From: Adenophora triphylla var. japonica
Taxonomy: Eukaryota > Streptophyta > Magnoliopsida > Asterales > Campanulaceae
Length of the DNA stretch: 64,000 nt
Direction of reading: 5' to 3'
Assembly: GCA_022495995.1 (NCBI GenBank)
Contig: JAFEMH010001484.1
Coordinates: 1 to 64,000 of the forward strand
A program made the translations under genes and the position numbers. The notes beneath the pieces are model-generated. The model made no database searches, was not told the origin of the DNA, and saw only the letters and a program-made list of their open reading frames with translations. Below, in pieces: positions 21,331 to 32,761 of the stretch (position 1 is the stretch's first letter; each line of letters opens with the position of its first letter).

Positions 21331-22933
21331 TTACCCAAAGGAGAAAAGCTTCTATTTTCAAAAACAAAAAAATTGATACTCGGTATATAGGTGGAAACCA
21401 CTTACCCTTCCTGTACACTCCCTGACGTGGGATTTGGGATAACCGGTGGTTTAACAATCCACGTACTAGTATCCCTGTTCGAAAAAAAAAAAAAACAATT
21501 TTGAAAATAAAATAAAAAGAAAGCTTTTCCCTTTGAGCGGGTTAGACTCCCGTCGCCGATTTCATTAATCATGCTTGCTTTCTTTACCATGCATTGCATC
21601 ATTTGCATCTTGGAATCTGTGCATACTTTGAACGGGAAACAACCCGAAAAATAGCAAAAAGAGTGGAACCTGGAAAATTGATCCATGCAGTCGTACGGCT
21701 CAATCCTCCTTGGATTCTCGACCGGCGACCTCGTGCAATTCCACCGGGAAAAATCATGGTTAATCTGGGCAGTCCTAGCGGCTTGGGGCTACTCGGCTCC
21801 ATGACCGACCGGGCTCCTTTAAAATTTACGTGCTTACGTGTTGCATTTTCTCCCCGTCCCGAAAATCATTCCTTTAAAACACATTTATGAAAATCTCTGT
21901 TTTAACTCAAAAAGGAACATTTTTAGGAGACCGCACACTACGCGCACCTGATATATCCTGTACACTTTGCACGCACGTCCTTCAAACCCGAGGGTGGTTC
22001 CAGGCTGCAGCCACGGACAGCCTTACGATGCTCCCGGCGCGCACGGAATCATCCCAACCTCCCCATGGCGGCCGGTGTCGACCCGATGCACGGTCAGTGT
22101 CACACGTTTCAAAACCGTGACTTTTGGTTGGTTTTTGGTCTAGTCCGTGTCATATAGCCCGGTTGCATACCCTCGTAAAGGTCAAACCTTAGTTCATAAC
22201 GGAAGAAGAACTACTGCCAAAATTCCGACAAGGAAAAATTGGCGAGATCTCGACTCCGAGCATTAACTATTGACCTTGACCCGCACGGAATGCGTAAGAG
22301 TCAAGACCGAGTCTTTGCCAACAAATCAAAAGATCTTTCGCTCAAGCGAAGCTCTGCTAAAATTCCGACAAGGAAAAATTGGCAAGATCTTGACCCGGCA
22401 TTGACTTCGATTCTAACTCACGCCCGGCGTATGCAACGAAGTTCAATGTGACACTGTGTCATCCGGCTTTTGCCGCCCGACCTATGCCTATTATATTCTC
22501 GGACATTACCGAAAGTCAAAACGTCATTCGCTCAAGCGAAATTCTGCCAAAATCCTATCAAGGCAGAAAGACGAGACTTTCCCGGTATTGCCTTGACTAT
22601 AATCTGCATCGCTCGTGCGTTGAAAGTTCCTATGACCCGCTAGACCCGTTAGGAGCGTTCTTTACTCTCGGTCGGTGGGATCCGCGTGCCCTATAGGACC
22701 CTCGCCCGGGGCTGTCCACCCTGGGAGGTCGAAATACAGGTGGAATACGAGGGGCTTATAGACGTAGTGACGGAACCCACTGATCCAGGATCTAGAGTAG
22801 TTGCGAAAAAAAAAAGAGGCAAACCCCCCTTTTCCAACCAAATAGAAATTAATAAAAGACATGATTTTAAGTAAACCTGAACAATTAATGTAATCATAAT
22901 TGCATGGCCCTACCTCTGATATCCCTAATCGAG

Positions 22934-23290
22934 ACCTCCTCGGTCCGATTTCCAATTTTCCATCTCGACCTTTCATGGTCAAACCCCTAATCGTGACCTC
23001 CTTGGTCCGTTCTTCGATTTTCCATCTCGACCCTTCCGCGGTCAAATCCCTAATCGCGACCTCCTCGGTCCGATCTCCGATTTTCTATCTCAACCTTTCG
23101 CGGTCAAATCCCTAATCGCGACCTCCTCGGTCCGATCTCCGATTTTCTATCTCGACCTTTCGCGGTCAAATCCCTAATCGCGACCTCCTCGGTCCGATCT
23201 CCAATTTTCTATCTCGACCTTTCGCGGTCAAATGCAATCCCGACCTTTCACGGTCAAGTCTCCAATCAAAGATCCTCACGGTCCAATTTT
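22934..23290 (+). repeat. 62-bp tandem repeat in R
   Basis: Units start with GACCTCCTCGGTCCGATCTC and recur every 62 bases, about 5.5 copies, the last ones diverged. Just upstream (22210-22600) a looser repeat with CTGCCAAAATTCCGACAAGG recurs about three times. No open frame. Confidence 0.8.
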
Positions 23291-23606
23291 CAATCTTGAC
23301 CTTTCAAGGTCTCATCTTTTTCGATCAATTAGGATTAGGAGAAAATGTGTTTTGAGCAAAATTTAAGCGATAAGTGCATGTTACTTGAGCCTTCAGCCTA
23401 AACACTTACCTCCAGGCCTAAACACTTACCTCCGAGTCTAAACCTTGCCTACCCCCGAGTCTAAACCTTGTCTATCCCTTTCCCGCAGCGAGAAAGAAGT
23501 GGGTGAGAATATCGGGTCGGCGGCTTGTCGGTGCGGAAATTTCGGGCTCGGATAGTTCGTCGAGAATCGTCCGTTTCATCGGCTCGGGAATTTAGAATGG
23601 CGATTT

Positions 23607-24960
23607 GTGATGAAAACGGTGAGGTGCAGAAATCGGATGGTTAGGAAGGAAGAGTTAGCCACGGCTTTGGAAAATGCCAATAAGGCTCATGAGGAACAGC
23701 AAGCCATGCTTATTGACGCACTCCGTCGTCATGGAGTTCAGGTCACGGTTGAGTCGAATCGGTTCTCCGTGGTAGTCGAAGATGAGACTTCGAAACAGTG
23801 ATTTCAGTCCCTTCATCCTATAACCAAGACCCCCCAGCCTATAACCAATATCTTCCTCCATCCACATATGATCCCTTGTCAAGGACCACTTCTCCTCGGT
23901 CCTTTCCAACATCCCAGCTCATCCGGGCTCCATCGCCCTCAGCTCCTTAGAACGGATTGAACTTCACCCCACATGTCTCTCGGCCCAAGAATACCGCCAG
24001 TTTATGCTCCAGGCTTCGCATGATCGGTTCGAGCTATGTGGCTATGTTACAAGCCCCTATACCTACCCGAACGCAATCATGAGTTGCCAAAAGAGGATCT
24101 GGATGATTCAAGTTCTCACCGTCACCTACTTGAATTTAGCGATTCACTCGTCGGTGTCACCACTGTTCTTTGTGGTTCCATCTCGCTAATAAAAGTCCTG
24201 TTGCGAGAGTCCCCGTTGACCCCATGTGGCAATATTAATGGAGCAAGTGAAACAGATGCAAGAGAAGCTTGACCTCATGATGAGTATCAATACTCCCTTG
24301 ACCCAAGATGTCGAACTGTGCAAGGAAATGACTCCACCGAGCATAACCCAATACCAAGCAAGAACCGTACTGGCTCGGCACCGGGAAAGAGTGTCGTAGC
24401 TTCCTTCACCAAATCCAACAATGGAACCAATTGGACAATGGAACTCCGAGTCTTGAGAACAACAATGTCTCCCGAAAACCCCGCTCCCTTCATTTTGACA
24501 ATACGGATATGCCTTTAACCAAGATGCTGGAAAAGATGATGAAAGAAAAGCTGATAAAGCCACTGGAGAATTGGAAACCCAGGAATCCCCATGTTCGGTT
24601 GGATGAATCCAAGCACTGTCTTTTCCATCAATACCCTGGGCACAATGCGATGATTGCACCTATTTGAGGCATGAGATCCAAGTTGATAGAAAATGGGAAG
24701 CTCGAGAACCTCCATGGGCCAAAAACAGAAAGCTATGGTAAGAGGTCGATTCAGAAGTGCAAGATCGAAACATCGGCCGATGATTCCGGGATGCCCACGA
24801 GCAAAGTTTTCGATGATTTGGTGAAACGAGGTCTTCTCACACCTCTCGAGAATTATAAGCCAAGAAACCCCAAGAGAGTTGACAGGACCAAGTTCTCGCG
24901 AGTACCACAAGCATTTTGGGCATGTGACGCATAAGTGTGTGGATCTCGAAGAAAGAAATT
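23607..24960 (+). pseudogene. Gag-like remnants in R
   Basis: Short frames only. At 23607-23801 a helical, Ala/Glu-rich stretch (LATALENANKAHEEQQAML) resembles the N-terminal coil of Ogre-type gag. At 24510-24660 and 24780-24950 there are two similar motifs (a PLENWKPRNP or PLENYKPRNP run followed by a His/Cys cluster such as HKHFGHVTHKC), recalling a duplicated zinc-finger region. Multiple stops separate them. The assignment to gag rests on these motifs alone. Confidence 0.45.
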
Positions 24961-25047
24961 CAAAGGGCCGATCTACGAAGGAAAGCTCAAGTTACTCGGG
25001 CACCAACCCGCGAAGAGTAGCTAGACTAGGGTCTACTTATCCTTAAG

Positions 25048-25051
25048 TAAG

Positions 25052-25100
<49 letters not shown>

Positions 25101-25890
25101 GTCTCTCAGTCAACCTTCGTAGGTTCTAGTACTTTTCTCTTTCAATCAAGTCCTCTACGGACATTGTATTGAATCTTCAATTTTCTATAAAAAAGTCTTC
25201 TTCTTTTCTTGCTAGACTTAAGACATTATTTGCACACCTACATTACATTTAATGAAATGGTTTTATTTTATATGATCACTTGCATTACTCAACAAATAAT
25301 CTCTCGAAATAATTTACATTCTGATTAATTAGTGTGAGAAAGTCAACTAATGCCTTCCCCATACACTTTCCTTACCCCACAAAAGGCCTCCATCAAGCCA
25401 TACACTTTCCTTACTTCACAAAAAGGCCTTCATTAAACCATACACTTTCCCAATCATGCCCCCACCTTCATCTTGACCAAGTCAACGACGGCGGCAACAT
25501 CAAGGGACAACAAAAGGCCACTCAGCTTCGAAAGATTGACCCCATGTCGACAACAACCAAAGAGCTTGCCTTAGACCTCAAGGATATCAAGAAAGTTCAA
25601 GCAGGGGCTCGCCTTGGCCCTCAGGTGCTTCAAAAAAAAAAATAATAAAAGAAAAAAAATGTGGTGCAAAAAGAGTAATGCCCAGCTAGGCTGAAAATCC
25701 CAAAAAAAAAAAAAGGGGCAGTCTAGGCAAAAAACAGGGTTGCACATAAAAAGAAAAAAAAAAGAGAAAAAAATCTCAGTGCAAAAAGAGTAATACCCAG
25801 CTAAATTTGAAAATCCAAAAAAAAAAAAAAAAAAAAAAAAAAGAGAGGCAGTCTAGGCAAAAAACAGGGTTGCACATATATATAAAAAAA
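25048..25890 (+). repeat. Poly-A run and A-rich duplicated block in R
   Basis: A run of about 48 A starts near 25051. At about 25660-25760 and 25775-25880 an A-rich block is duplicated; both copies contain GTGCAAAAAGAGTAAT, CAGTCTAGGCAAAAAACAGG and GTTGCACATA. Blocks like this are common in the central part of Ogre-type elements. No gene. Confidence 0.65.
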
Positions 25891-26262
25891 TGAGGCCAAG
25901 GATCCAGCACCGCCAATCAAAAGCTTGACGGACAGGCAAAAATCAAAGCTCAGAGAATGAAAGTTGTCGATAACAATGGGGCGGTCGAAGCAAAGTCAGA
26001 AGCATTCCATAAGCCTGTAGGCACGTACAAATCCTTTCTTCCCCAATGAAAGAGGAAGCAATCAGAATCAGCCGTCCAAGAATGACTTGGCCAAAGAATC
26101 ATCCCGAGGCCCACGCCTCATCATCCAATCTTCTCATCCAAACCTTTCCACTAAAGGAACCACAAATCCCATTTCCCAAAGCCAAACACAATCCGGCAAA
26201 GGCCGAACTACGGCGACCTGAGCTCCTCACAACGAGGGGAACGTAGGCAACCAAAGAATGGT

Positions 26263-26415
26263 CATAAGCACAGTCAAATCCCAGAAAATCCGGTCTCATC
26301 GGATAACCTCTCCCATAAGCACAGTCAAATCCCAGAAAATCCGGTCTCATCGGATAACCTCTCCCATAGACACAGTCAGATCCCAGAAAACCCGGTCTCA
26401 TCAATGACCTCCCTA
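26263..26415 (+). repeat. 51-bp tandem repeat in R (three copies)
   Basis: Units begin at 26263, 26314 and 26365 with CATAAGCACAGTCAAATCCC, the third with small changes. They follow a Pro-rich open stretch with no recognisable domain. Confidence 0.8.
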
Positions 26416-26419
26416 TACA

Positions 26420-28440
26420 CAAACCTTTCTTTCACACCAGCCAACCTTGATCCGCGGCATTGGTTGACTTTCTCCTCATGACTAATAAGAATGTTTGTTC
26501 ATATCGAGATTAGTGGTTAAATAACCCGAACATTAATAAAGGGTTTTAAGCAATCTTGTGATCATTGTAAATAAAACAAGTTTTCAGATGTCTTGACAAG
26601 TTTTCCTTTTCTACATCTTAGGAAAAATAGTGCTAAACACTGATTTTACGTCGGCGGGGCTTCCATACACTTTTATCAACCTCTCTACGCTTATACTCTC
26701 TCAAAAGAGTCAAACCTAGAGCGAGTTTTTGTGCCTACATCGAATAAGGCCATCAAAATAACACAAAATCGGAATCTATTCCCACCTTTCAAAAAATATG
26801 CCCCTGCATGTATATATCTTCCTAAAATTCTTCTCTTTGTCTCCATCTCCTTAAGGTTGGTAGATTGACTAAAAAAAAAAAAAAAAAAAAAGATAGGTCT
26901 TTCCTCTTCGCTACAATTCGCATTAGGGTTGCCTTGAAACTCTTCAAGTCCGGGGCTTTGCCAAGCCATTTCTTTAGACTCGGGGCTTCTTTAGTCATTT
27001 TTGGGGTTCGCGTCGGGTTCTTCACTAGGTCCCTAGATGGATTCAGTTTTGTTCAGATCAACCTCAGGATTACTTCCGCAGTACCAATCATATTGGGATT
27101 TTCGCTAGGTCATCAGATTGGGGCTTCATTAACTCACTTCTTCAAAACCTAAGACTTCGCCTGCTCAGTTCATCCAACCGAGCTTTGCCGGTGAAAGGAT
27201 CTTTCATGGGGCTTTGCGAAAGTTTTTCCTCGCACCGGGGCTCCGATAAGTCGCATCCATCCCTAGAAGAGAGGTTTGGTCATTTCAACATCTCGTTTTA
27301 GTCTTTGGTTGTAAAAGCACATCGGCATCGCCTTCAAATGCCGTGAGTGTGAGAAAGGAACATTCATCGAGACCCGAGGTTTAAACCCAGTCTCAGCCCA
27401 AGAGGGAATTCCAGTCCGCGTTGACAACATCTCAGCAACAACAGCAGTTCAGTCCGCTCCCAAGGGATACGACCCCACCTGTTTGAAACCCGTCTTAAAC
27501 AATTCCCAAATACATTCCATATGTATATCCAGACCCAGTCCCTACCATGTTTCCAAGAAAAAAAATCACCCCTAGGCTCAAGTAACGTGCCAATTGCTAA
27601 TGATAACATTTTCTCCCAAAAGCGCCTCCGTTACTTCCGTCATAACGAGATAACGCCAGGCGACAGTTTCCTAATTGTCAAAACGTCGAAAATCCTAGAC
27701 ATCGCTCCTAACTGTCTAGATGAGGCTTGAACTACGATCAAGGCTTGATTCCTCCGGGATACGTAGGTAGCCTTTTATAAAAGGTCCAGCCATCCGACCA
27801 CTTTGGTCACCTTTTCTCTTTCTCCATCCTCCAATGGTGCATAAGCTTTTTATAAAAGTCCAAGTTTCTGACCACTTTGGTCATCCCTTTTTATTTGGCA
27901 TATTCTTATGAAGGATTGGTTGTTTGACTTCCTAGGTCACCCCGTTTCCATCCTTATAGGAAGGGACCAAATATCTCTTTGTCATTGTCCCAAGAAGGCC
28001 AGGTAAGTGATCTCTTTTGGTCACCCAATTTCAACCTGTGTCTGCAATTCCATTCCAGTTCCAAAGGCATTAAAAAGCACAGTTCAGGCTTACTAAGTCG
28101 CGCGACATACTAAGCCTCTGTGGCCTGTTTTTACAATTTTGTCCCTGAAGGCTCAATTTTACAAATTTTGTCCCCCATGGGCCTGTTTTGCCCTTTTGTG
28201 CCCCTGGCATTTTCAATCACTCTCAATCCAGTTTTCCCTCCAGTGCCCCCGATGCCTATTTTACAAATTTACCTCTGTGACTCAGTTTATTTGCCCTTGG
28301 CATTTTCAATTTTATTTTTTCAAATAATCAGGGTACATCCCAGTTCTCTTTAAAAAAAATATTATTCGGGTGCGTCCCACTTTTCTTTACAAAAACTATT
28401 GATTCCTTCCTACTTCTCTATAAAATTCAACCTTTTTCGC
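26420..28440 (+). other. R internal region without recognisable gene
   Basis: Low coding potential on both strands. A poly-A run lies at about 26871-26891. Near 27750-27810 there is a GGGATACGTAGGTAGCC block followed by a run of 'GGTCCAGCC...CCACTTTGGTCACC' phrases; a second copy of this block lies at 30350-30412, so the two bracket the large tandem arrays. Confidence 0.5.
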
Positions 28441-28444
28441 GATC

Positions 28445-29490
28445 TCCGTTATTGCCATATGGGATAACGTTTCCTCCGAGAAATCCTCCGTTATTGCCAA
28501 ATGGGATAACGTTTCCTCCGGAAAATCCTCCGTTATCGCCAAATGGGATAACTTTTCCTCCGGGAAATCCTCCGTTATTGCCAAATGGGATAACGTTTCC
28601 TCCGGGAAATCCTCCGTTATCGCCGAATGGGATAACGTTTCCTCCGGGAAATCCTCCGTTATCGCCAAATGGGATAACGTTTCCTCCGGGAAATCCTCCG
28701 TTATTGCCAAATGGGATAACTTTTCCTCCGGGAAATCCTCCGTTATTGCCAAATGGGATAACGTTTCCTCAGGGAAATCCTCCGTTATCGCCGAATGGGA
28801 TAACGTTTCCTCCGGGAAATCCTCCGTTATCGCCAAATGGGATAACGTTTCCTCCGGGAAATCCTCCGTTATCGCCAAATGGGATAACTTTTCCTCCGAG
28901 AAATCCTCCGTTATTGCCAAATGGGATAACGTTTCCTCAGGGAAATCCTCCGTTATCGCCAAATGGGATAACGTTTCCTCCGGGAAATCCTCCGTTATCG
29001 CCAAATGGGATAACGTTTCCTCCGGAAATCCTCCGTTATCGCCAAATGGGATAACGTTTCCTCCGGAAATCCTCCGTTATCGCCAAATGGGATAACGTTT
29101 CCTCCGGAAAACCCTCCGTTATCGCCCAATGGGATAACGTTTCCTCCGGAAATCCTCCGTTATCGCCAAATGGGATAACGTTTCCTCCGGAAATCCTCCG
29201 TTATTGCCAAATGGGATAACGTTTCCTCCGGAAATCCTCGTTATCGCCGAATGGGATAACGTTTCCTCGGGAAATCCTCCGTTATCGCCAAATGGGATAA
29301 CGTTTCCTCGAGGAAATCCTCCGTTATTGCCAATGGGATAACGCCCTCTGGGATAACGTTTCCTCCGAAATCCTCCGTTATCGCCAAATGGGATAACGTT
29401 TCCTCCGGAAATCCTCCGTTATCGGCAATGGGATAACGTTTCCTCCGGAAATCCTCCGTTATCGCCAAATGGGATAACGTTTCCTTTATT
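28445..29490. repeat. 42-bp tandem array of hairpin-forming units in R
   Basis: About 25 units. Each contains CGTTATCGCCAAATGG followed by GATAACG, so CGTTATC and GATAACG can pair around a short loop. The first part (28452-29054) has exact 42-bp units, which is why both strands stay open with a 14-residue period. From about 29030 the units drop to 41 bp and the frames close. The open frames are a by-product of unit length, not evidence of a protein. Confidence 0.9.
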
Positions 29491-30315
29491 TCAATCTCCG
29501 TTATTCCCGAATGGGATAACGGAATAATATTTCGAAATCCTTTTTTCGCTTTATTTCAATCTCCGTTATTCCCGAATGACGGAATAATATTTCGACCTTT
29601 TCTCGCTTTATTTCAATCTCCGTTATTTCCGAATGACGGAATAATATTTCGACCTTTTTTCGCTTTATTTCGATCTCCGTTATTTCCGAATGACGGAATA
29701 ATATTTCGACCTTTTTTCGCTTTATTTCAATCTCCGTTATTTCCGAATGACGGAATAATATTTCGACCTTTTTTCGCTTTATTTCGATCTCCGTTATTCC
29801 AAGGTGAAGGAATAACATTTCGACCTTTTCTATTTCGATTTCCGTTATTTCCGAATGACGGAATAATATTTCGACCTTTTTTCGCTTTATTTCGTTCTCC
29901 GTTATTCCAAGATGAAGGAATAACATTTCGACTTCTATCGCGATCTCCGTTATTCCATGATGAAGGAATAACATTTCGCTCTCTCTTTCGATCTCCGTTA
30001 TTCCAAGATGAAGGAATAACATTTCGACCTCTATCGCGATCTCCGTTATTCCATGATGAAGGAATAACATTTCGCTCTCTCTTTCGATCTCCGTTATTCC
30101 AAGATGAAGGAATAACATTTCGACCTCTATCGCGATCTCCGTTATTCCATGATGAAGGAATAACATTTCGCTCTCTCTTTCGATCTCCGTTATTCCAAGA
30201 TGAAGGAATAACATTTCGACCTCTATCGCGATCTCCGTTATTCCATGATGAAGGAATAACATTTCGCTCTCTCTTTCGATCTCCGTTATTCCATGATGAA
30301 GGAATAACATTTCGA
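29491..30315. repeat. 48- to 57-bp tandem array with a 96-bp higher-order unit in R
   Basis: The first part has about 57-bp units with CCGTTATTTCCGAATGACGG. The second part (about 29890-30310) alternates two 48-bp units, one with CCAAGATGAAGG and CTATCGCGAT, the other with CCATGATGAAGG and CTCTCTTTCGAT, giving a 96-bp dimer repeated about four times. All units keep GTTATTCC facing GGAATAAC, so each can form a hairpin like the neighbouring 42-bp array. Confidence 0.88.
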
Positions 30316-30495
30316 CTCAGTAAAAGCTCGAACTACGACCTGGCTTGATTCCTCCGTGATACGTAGGTAGCCTTTCATAAAAGGTCCAGCCACTCGACCA
30401 ATTTGGTCACCCAATCGGTCTCGGCATTCGCCAGATCGGATCCTTTTCTATCGACAACCCCACTCGCCCTGCAAGTGACGTTGCCGAGGGGCTTC

Positions 30496-32291
30496 TGTAA
30501 GTACCCAAATCTGGCTCATGCCATCCAGTTAAGTTTCCCGGCAATTCCCCGGATTTTCCTAAAGTTCAGAGGCGATTTGGAAACTTTTCCAAACCTTCCG
30601 AGGGGCAAAGGACTTGCTAGGAATTAAAATTCCACGTAGTCTTTCGCTGGAAAAGACCTTCTAGAAGGCCACCTTGCATGTTTCTAGAAAAATCTGGGTC
30701 GGCAGCAAATGTAGCCACGCGGCCTCTTTTGCCGCAAATGAAGCCATGCGGCCTCTTTCGCTGACCTTCTAGAATGCCACCTTGCATGTTTCTAGAAAAA
30801 TCTGGGTCGGCAGCAAATGTAGCCATGCGGCCTCTTTTGCCGCAAATGAAGCCATGCGGCCTCTTTCGCTGACCTTCTAGAATGCCACCTTGCATGTTTC
30901 TGGAAAAATCTGGGTCGGCAGCAAATGTAGCCACGCGGCCTCTTTTGCCGCAAATGAAGCCACGCGGCCTCTTTCGCCTTTCGCCTTTTTCCATAAATAG
31001 AGGCCTCCTCTACCCATTTTAGACACACAAAAATCATCCACCATCACACATAATACGTAAAATACACTCCCAAGAGCTGCTGGAAGTCCAAGAAGGTGAA
31101 GAAGAAGGCCAAGAAGCCACCTCCCTCCTCCTTGAAGATCCCAAGATCAACTCCTCCTCCTAGCTCCATCCAAAGAAGAAGAGGAAGCCATTGGTAACCT
31201 CGCACACCCTAACCTTGCATCCTAATTGCTCTATGTGATTCTAATTACTCATTGCATTTCATATATTGCATATTATCTTGCTTGGGACTTGGTAGATTAA
31301 AGATCATATCTTTATACCCCCCCTTCCCCTTTGCATGCATTAGACATCCTTTGTCATTAAAAATGTAGTCTTTATCCATAAAGGTGCATCCTTTGCACCT
31401 AAAACCCCCATTTTCCAATAAAAATGTCATCTTTATGCATCCTTTGCATATAAAAATACAATCTTTTTCAATAAAAATGCATCATTTGCATAAAAATCAT
31501 GTCTTTACATTCAAAATGCATCCTTTGCAATAAAGATCACTTCTTTAAATCAAAAAGCATCCTTTGCAACCCAAAAATGTCATCTTTTCATTAAAGTGTC
31601 ATTTTAACATACATTCCCCCCATTCCCCCATTAGCAACCTAGGAACGGACCGGTGTAAAAGATCATATCTTTACATCGTTCCTTCCATTAAAGGTTTCAT
31701 ATTTCTTTAGAAAGGGACAACCTTGAACCCTATATCTCCAATTATCGCTTAAGAAAGAGTATGAAGCATCTATACAAGCTCGACCGTCTTAAAGCGTAGG
31801 ATTGATGGGCTAAGGACCTTCCTTTTCTAAAGAACCTCATCTTTGACCATAAAGAGAGTCATTCTCTCGATCACGCAAGTCCCGAGGGTCCCGAGGCTAA
31901 AAATGCGATGATCACAAGTCACAAGATGAGGGCGGGATCGTAATCCCGAATACATAAATTCCAAGAAATCCCGAGCGACAACCAACAAATGGTTTGTACG
32001 TCCGGAAGACGACTTGGGACATTCCCTCCTTATTTTCAAACACATGCACACAAGAAAGCACGCAATCAAGCACGATTAATGAAATCATGGGAGACTTGCT
32101 CCGGCAAGGCACCTTGGGTGAACGCCAAACGTTCTTCCCAAGGGGTAACTTAACCTCCGAACCCATAAAACCTTTTTTTCAAAGTTTTGAGGTAATCAAA
32201 ATGGCGTGGCGACTCCGTTTTTCAAATTAAACCGGATGTCTTCAAACTCGCGTGAATCCAACAGAAACAGAATTTGGGCTCCACATTCACA
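30496..32291 (+). repeat. R 3' LTR
   Basis: 1796 bp, nearly identical to 19516-21309. It is preceded by GCCGAGGGGCTTC, a short purine-rich run that could be the plus-strand primer. It has three 108-bp copies starting at about 30655, 30763 and 30871, and ends CACATTCACA before ATAAG. Confidence 0.95.
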
Positions 32292-32761
32292 ATAAGGAGG
32301 AGGCCATAAAAGCTGAGGTACAAAAACTTTTAAGTGCAGGGATAATCAAGGAGGCCACTCACACAACGTGGTTGGCCAATGTGGTCATGGTGAAAAAATC
32401 AAATGGCAAATGGCGGATGTGTGTCGACTTCACCACTCTGAATCTTGCTTGCCCGAAGGACAGCTACCCCCTTCCTAGAATCGACAAACTAGTTGATTCC
32501 ATTGCTGGTCACTCCACCCTCAGCTTCCTCGACGCTTACTCAGGGTACCACCAGATTAAGATGCATGAGGACGACATAGTCAAGACGGCATTTCAAGCGG
32601 CTGGAGGCATCTACTGCTAAAATATGACGCCATTTGGATTGAAGAATGCAGGTGCGACTTATCAAAGAATGGTGAACAAGGTCTTTGCCTCACAAATTGG
32701 CCAAAATATGGAGGCTTACGTAGACGATATGGTCATTAAAACTAAGGCCGGACGTCACGTA
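32292..32761 (+). pseudogene. T reverse transcriptase core
   Basis: It continues the frame broken at 19515. RT motifs in order: WLANVVMVKKSNGKWRMCVD, LNLACPKDSYPLPRID, FLDAYSGYHQI, PFGLKNAGATYQR and the catalytic YVDDM near 32718. A stop (TAA at 32618-32620) stands where related elements have Tyr. Coding ends at the S insertion (ACGTA, 32757-32761). Confidence 0.9.

Larger units (their letters stand above)
19516..32291 (+). mobile_element. R: 12.8-kb non-autonomous LTR element (Ogre/Tat-like LARD)
   Basis: It begins TGTAAG and ends TTCACA, flanked by ATAAG at 19511-19515 and 32292-32296. Removing it restores the T reading frame exactly. LTRs are 1794 and 1796 bp; I count roughly ten substitutions plus small changes in the 108-bp repeats, so the insertion is recent. 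Internal DNA (9.2 kb) has a primer site, gag-like zinc-finger remnants, several tandem arrays and no RT, RNase H or integrase. Primer type, gag remnants and repeat-rich 3' part fit the Ogre/Tat group. It would need a helper element to move. Confidence 0.93.

Noticed and set aside
28396..29054. Long open frames on both strands (200 and 202 codons) with a 14-residue period
   Set aside because: They result from a 42-bp tandem repeat whose length is a multiple of three; they close when units become 41 bp, and no protein domain is present.
29501..30310. 269-codon open frame on the minus strand
   Set aside because: It also follows a tandem array with 48-bp and 57-bp units; the repeated peptide has no known fold and no start context or promoter.
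28445..30315. CRISPR-like array
   Set aside because: Units are contiguous tandem repeats without unique spacers, in plant retroelement DNA.
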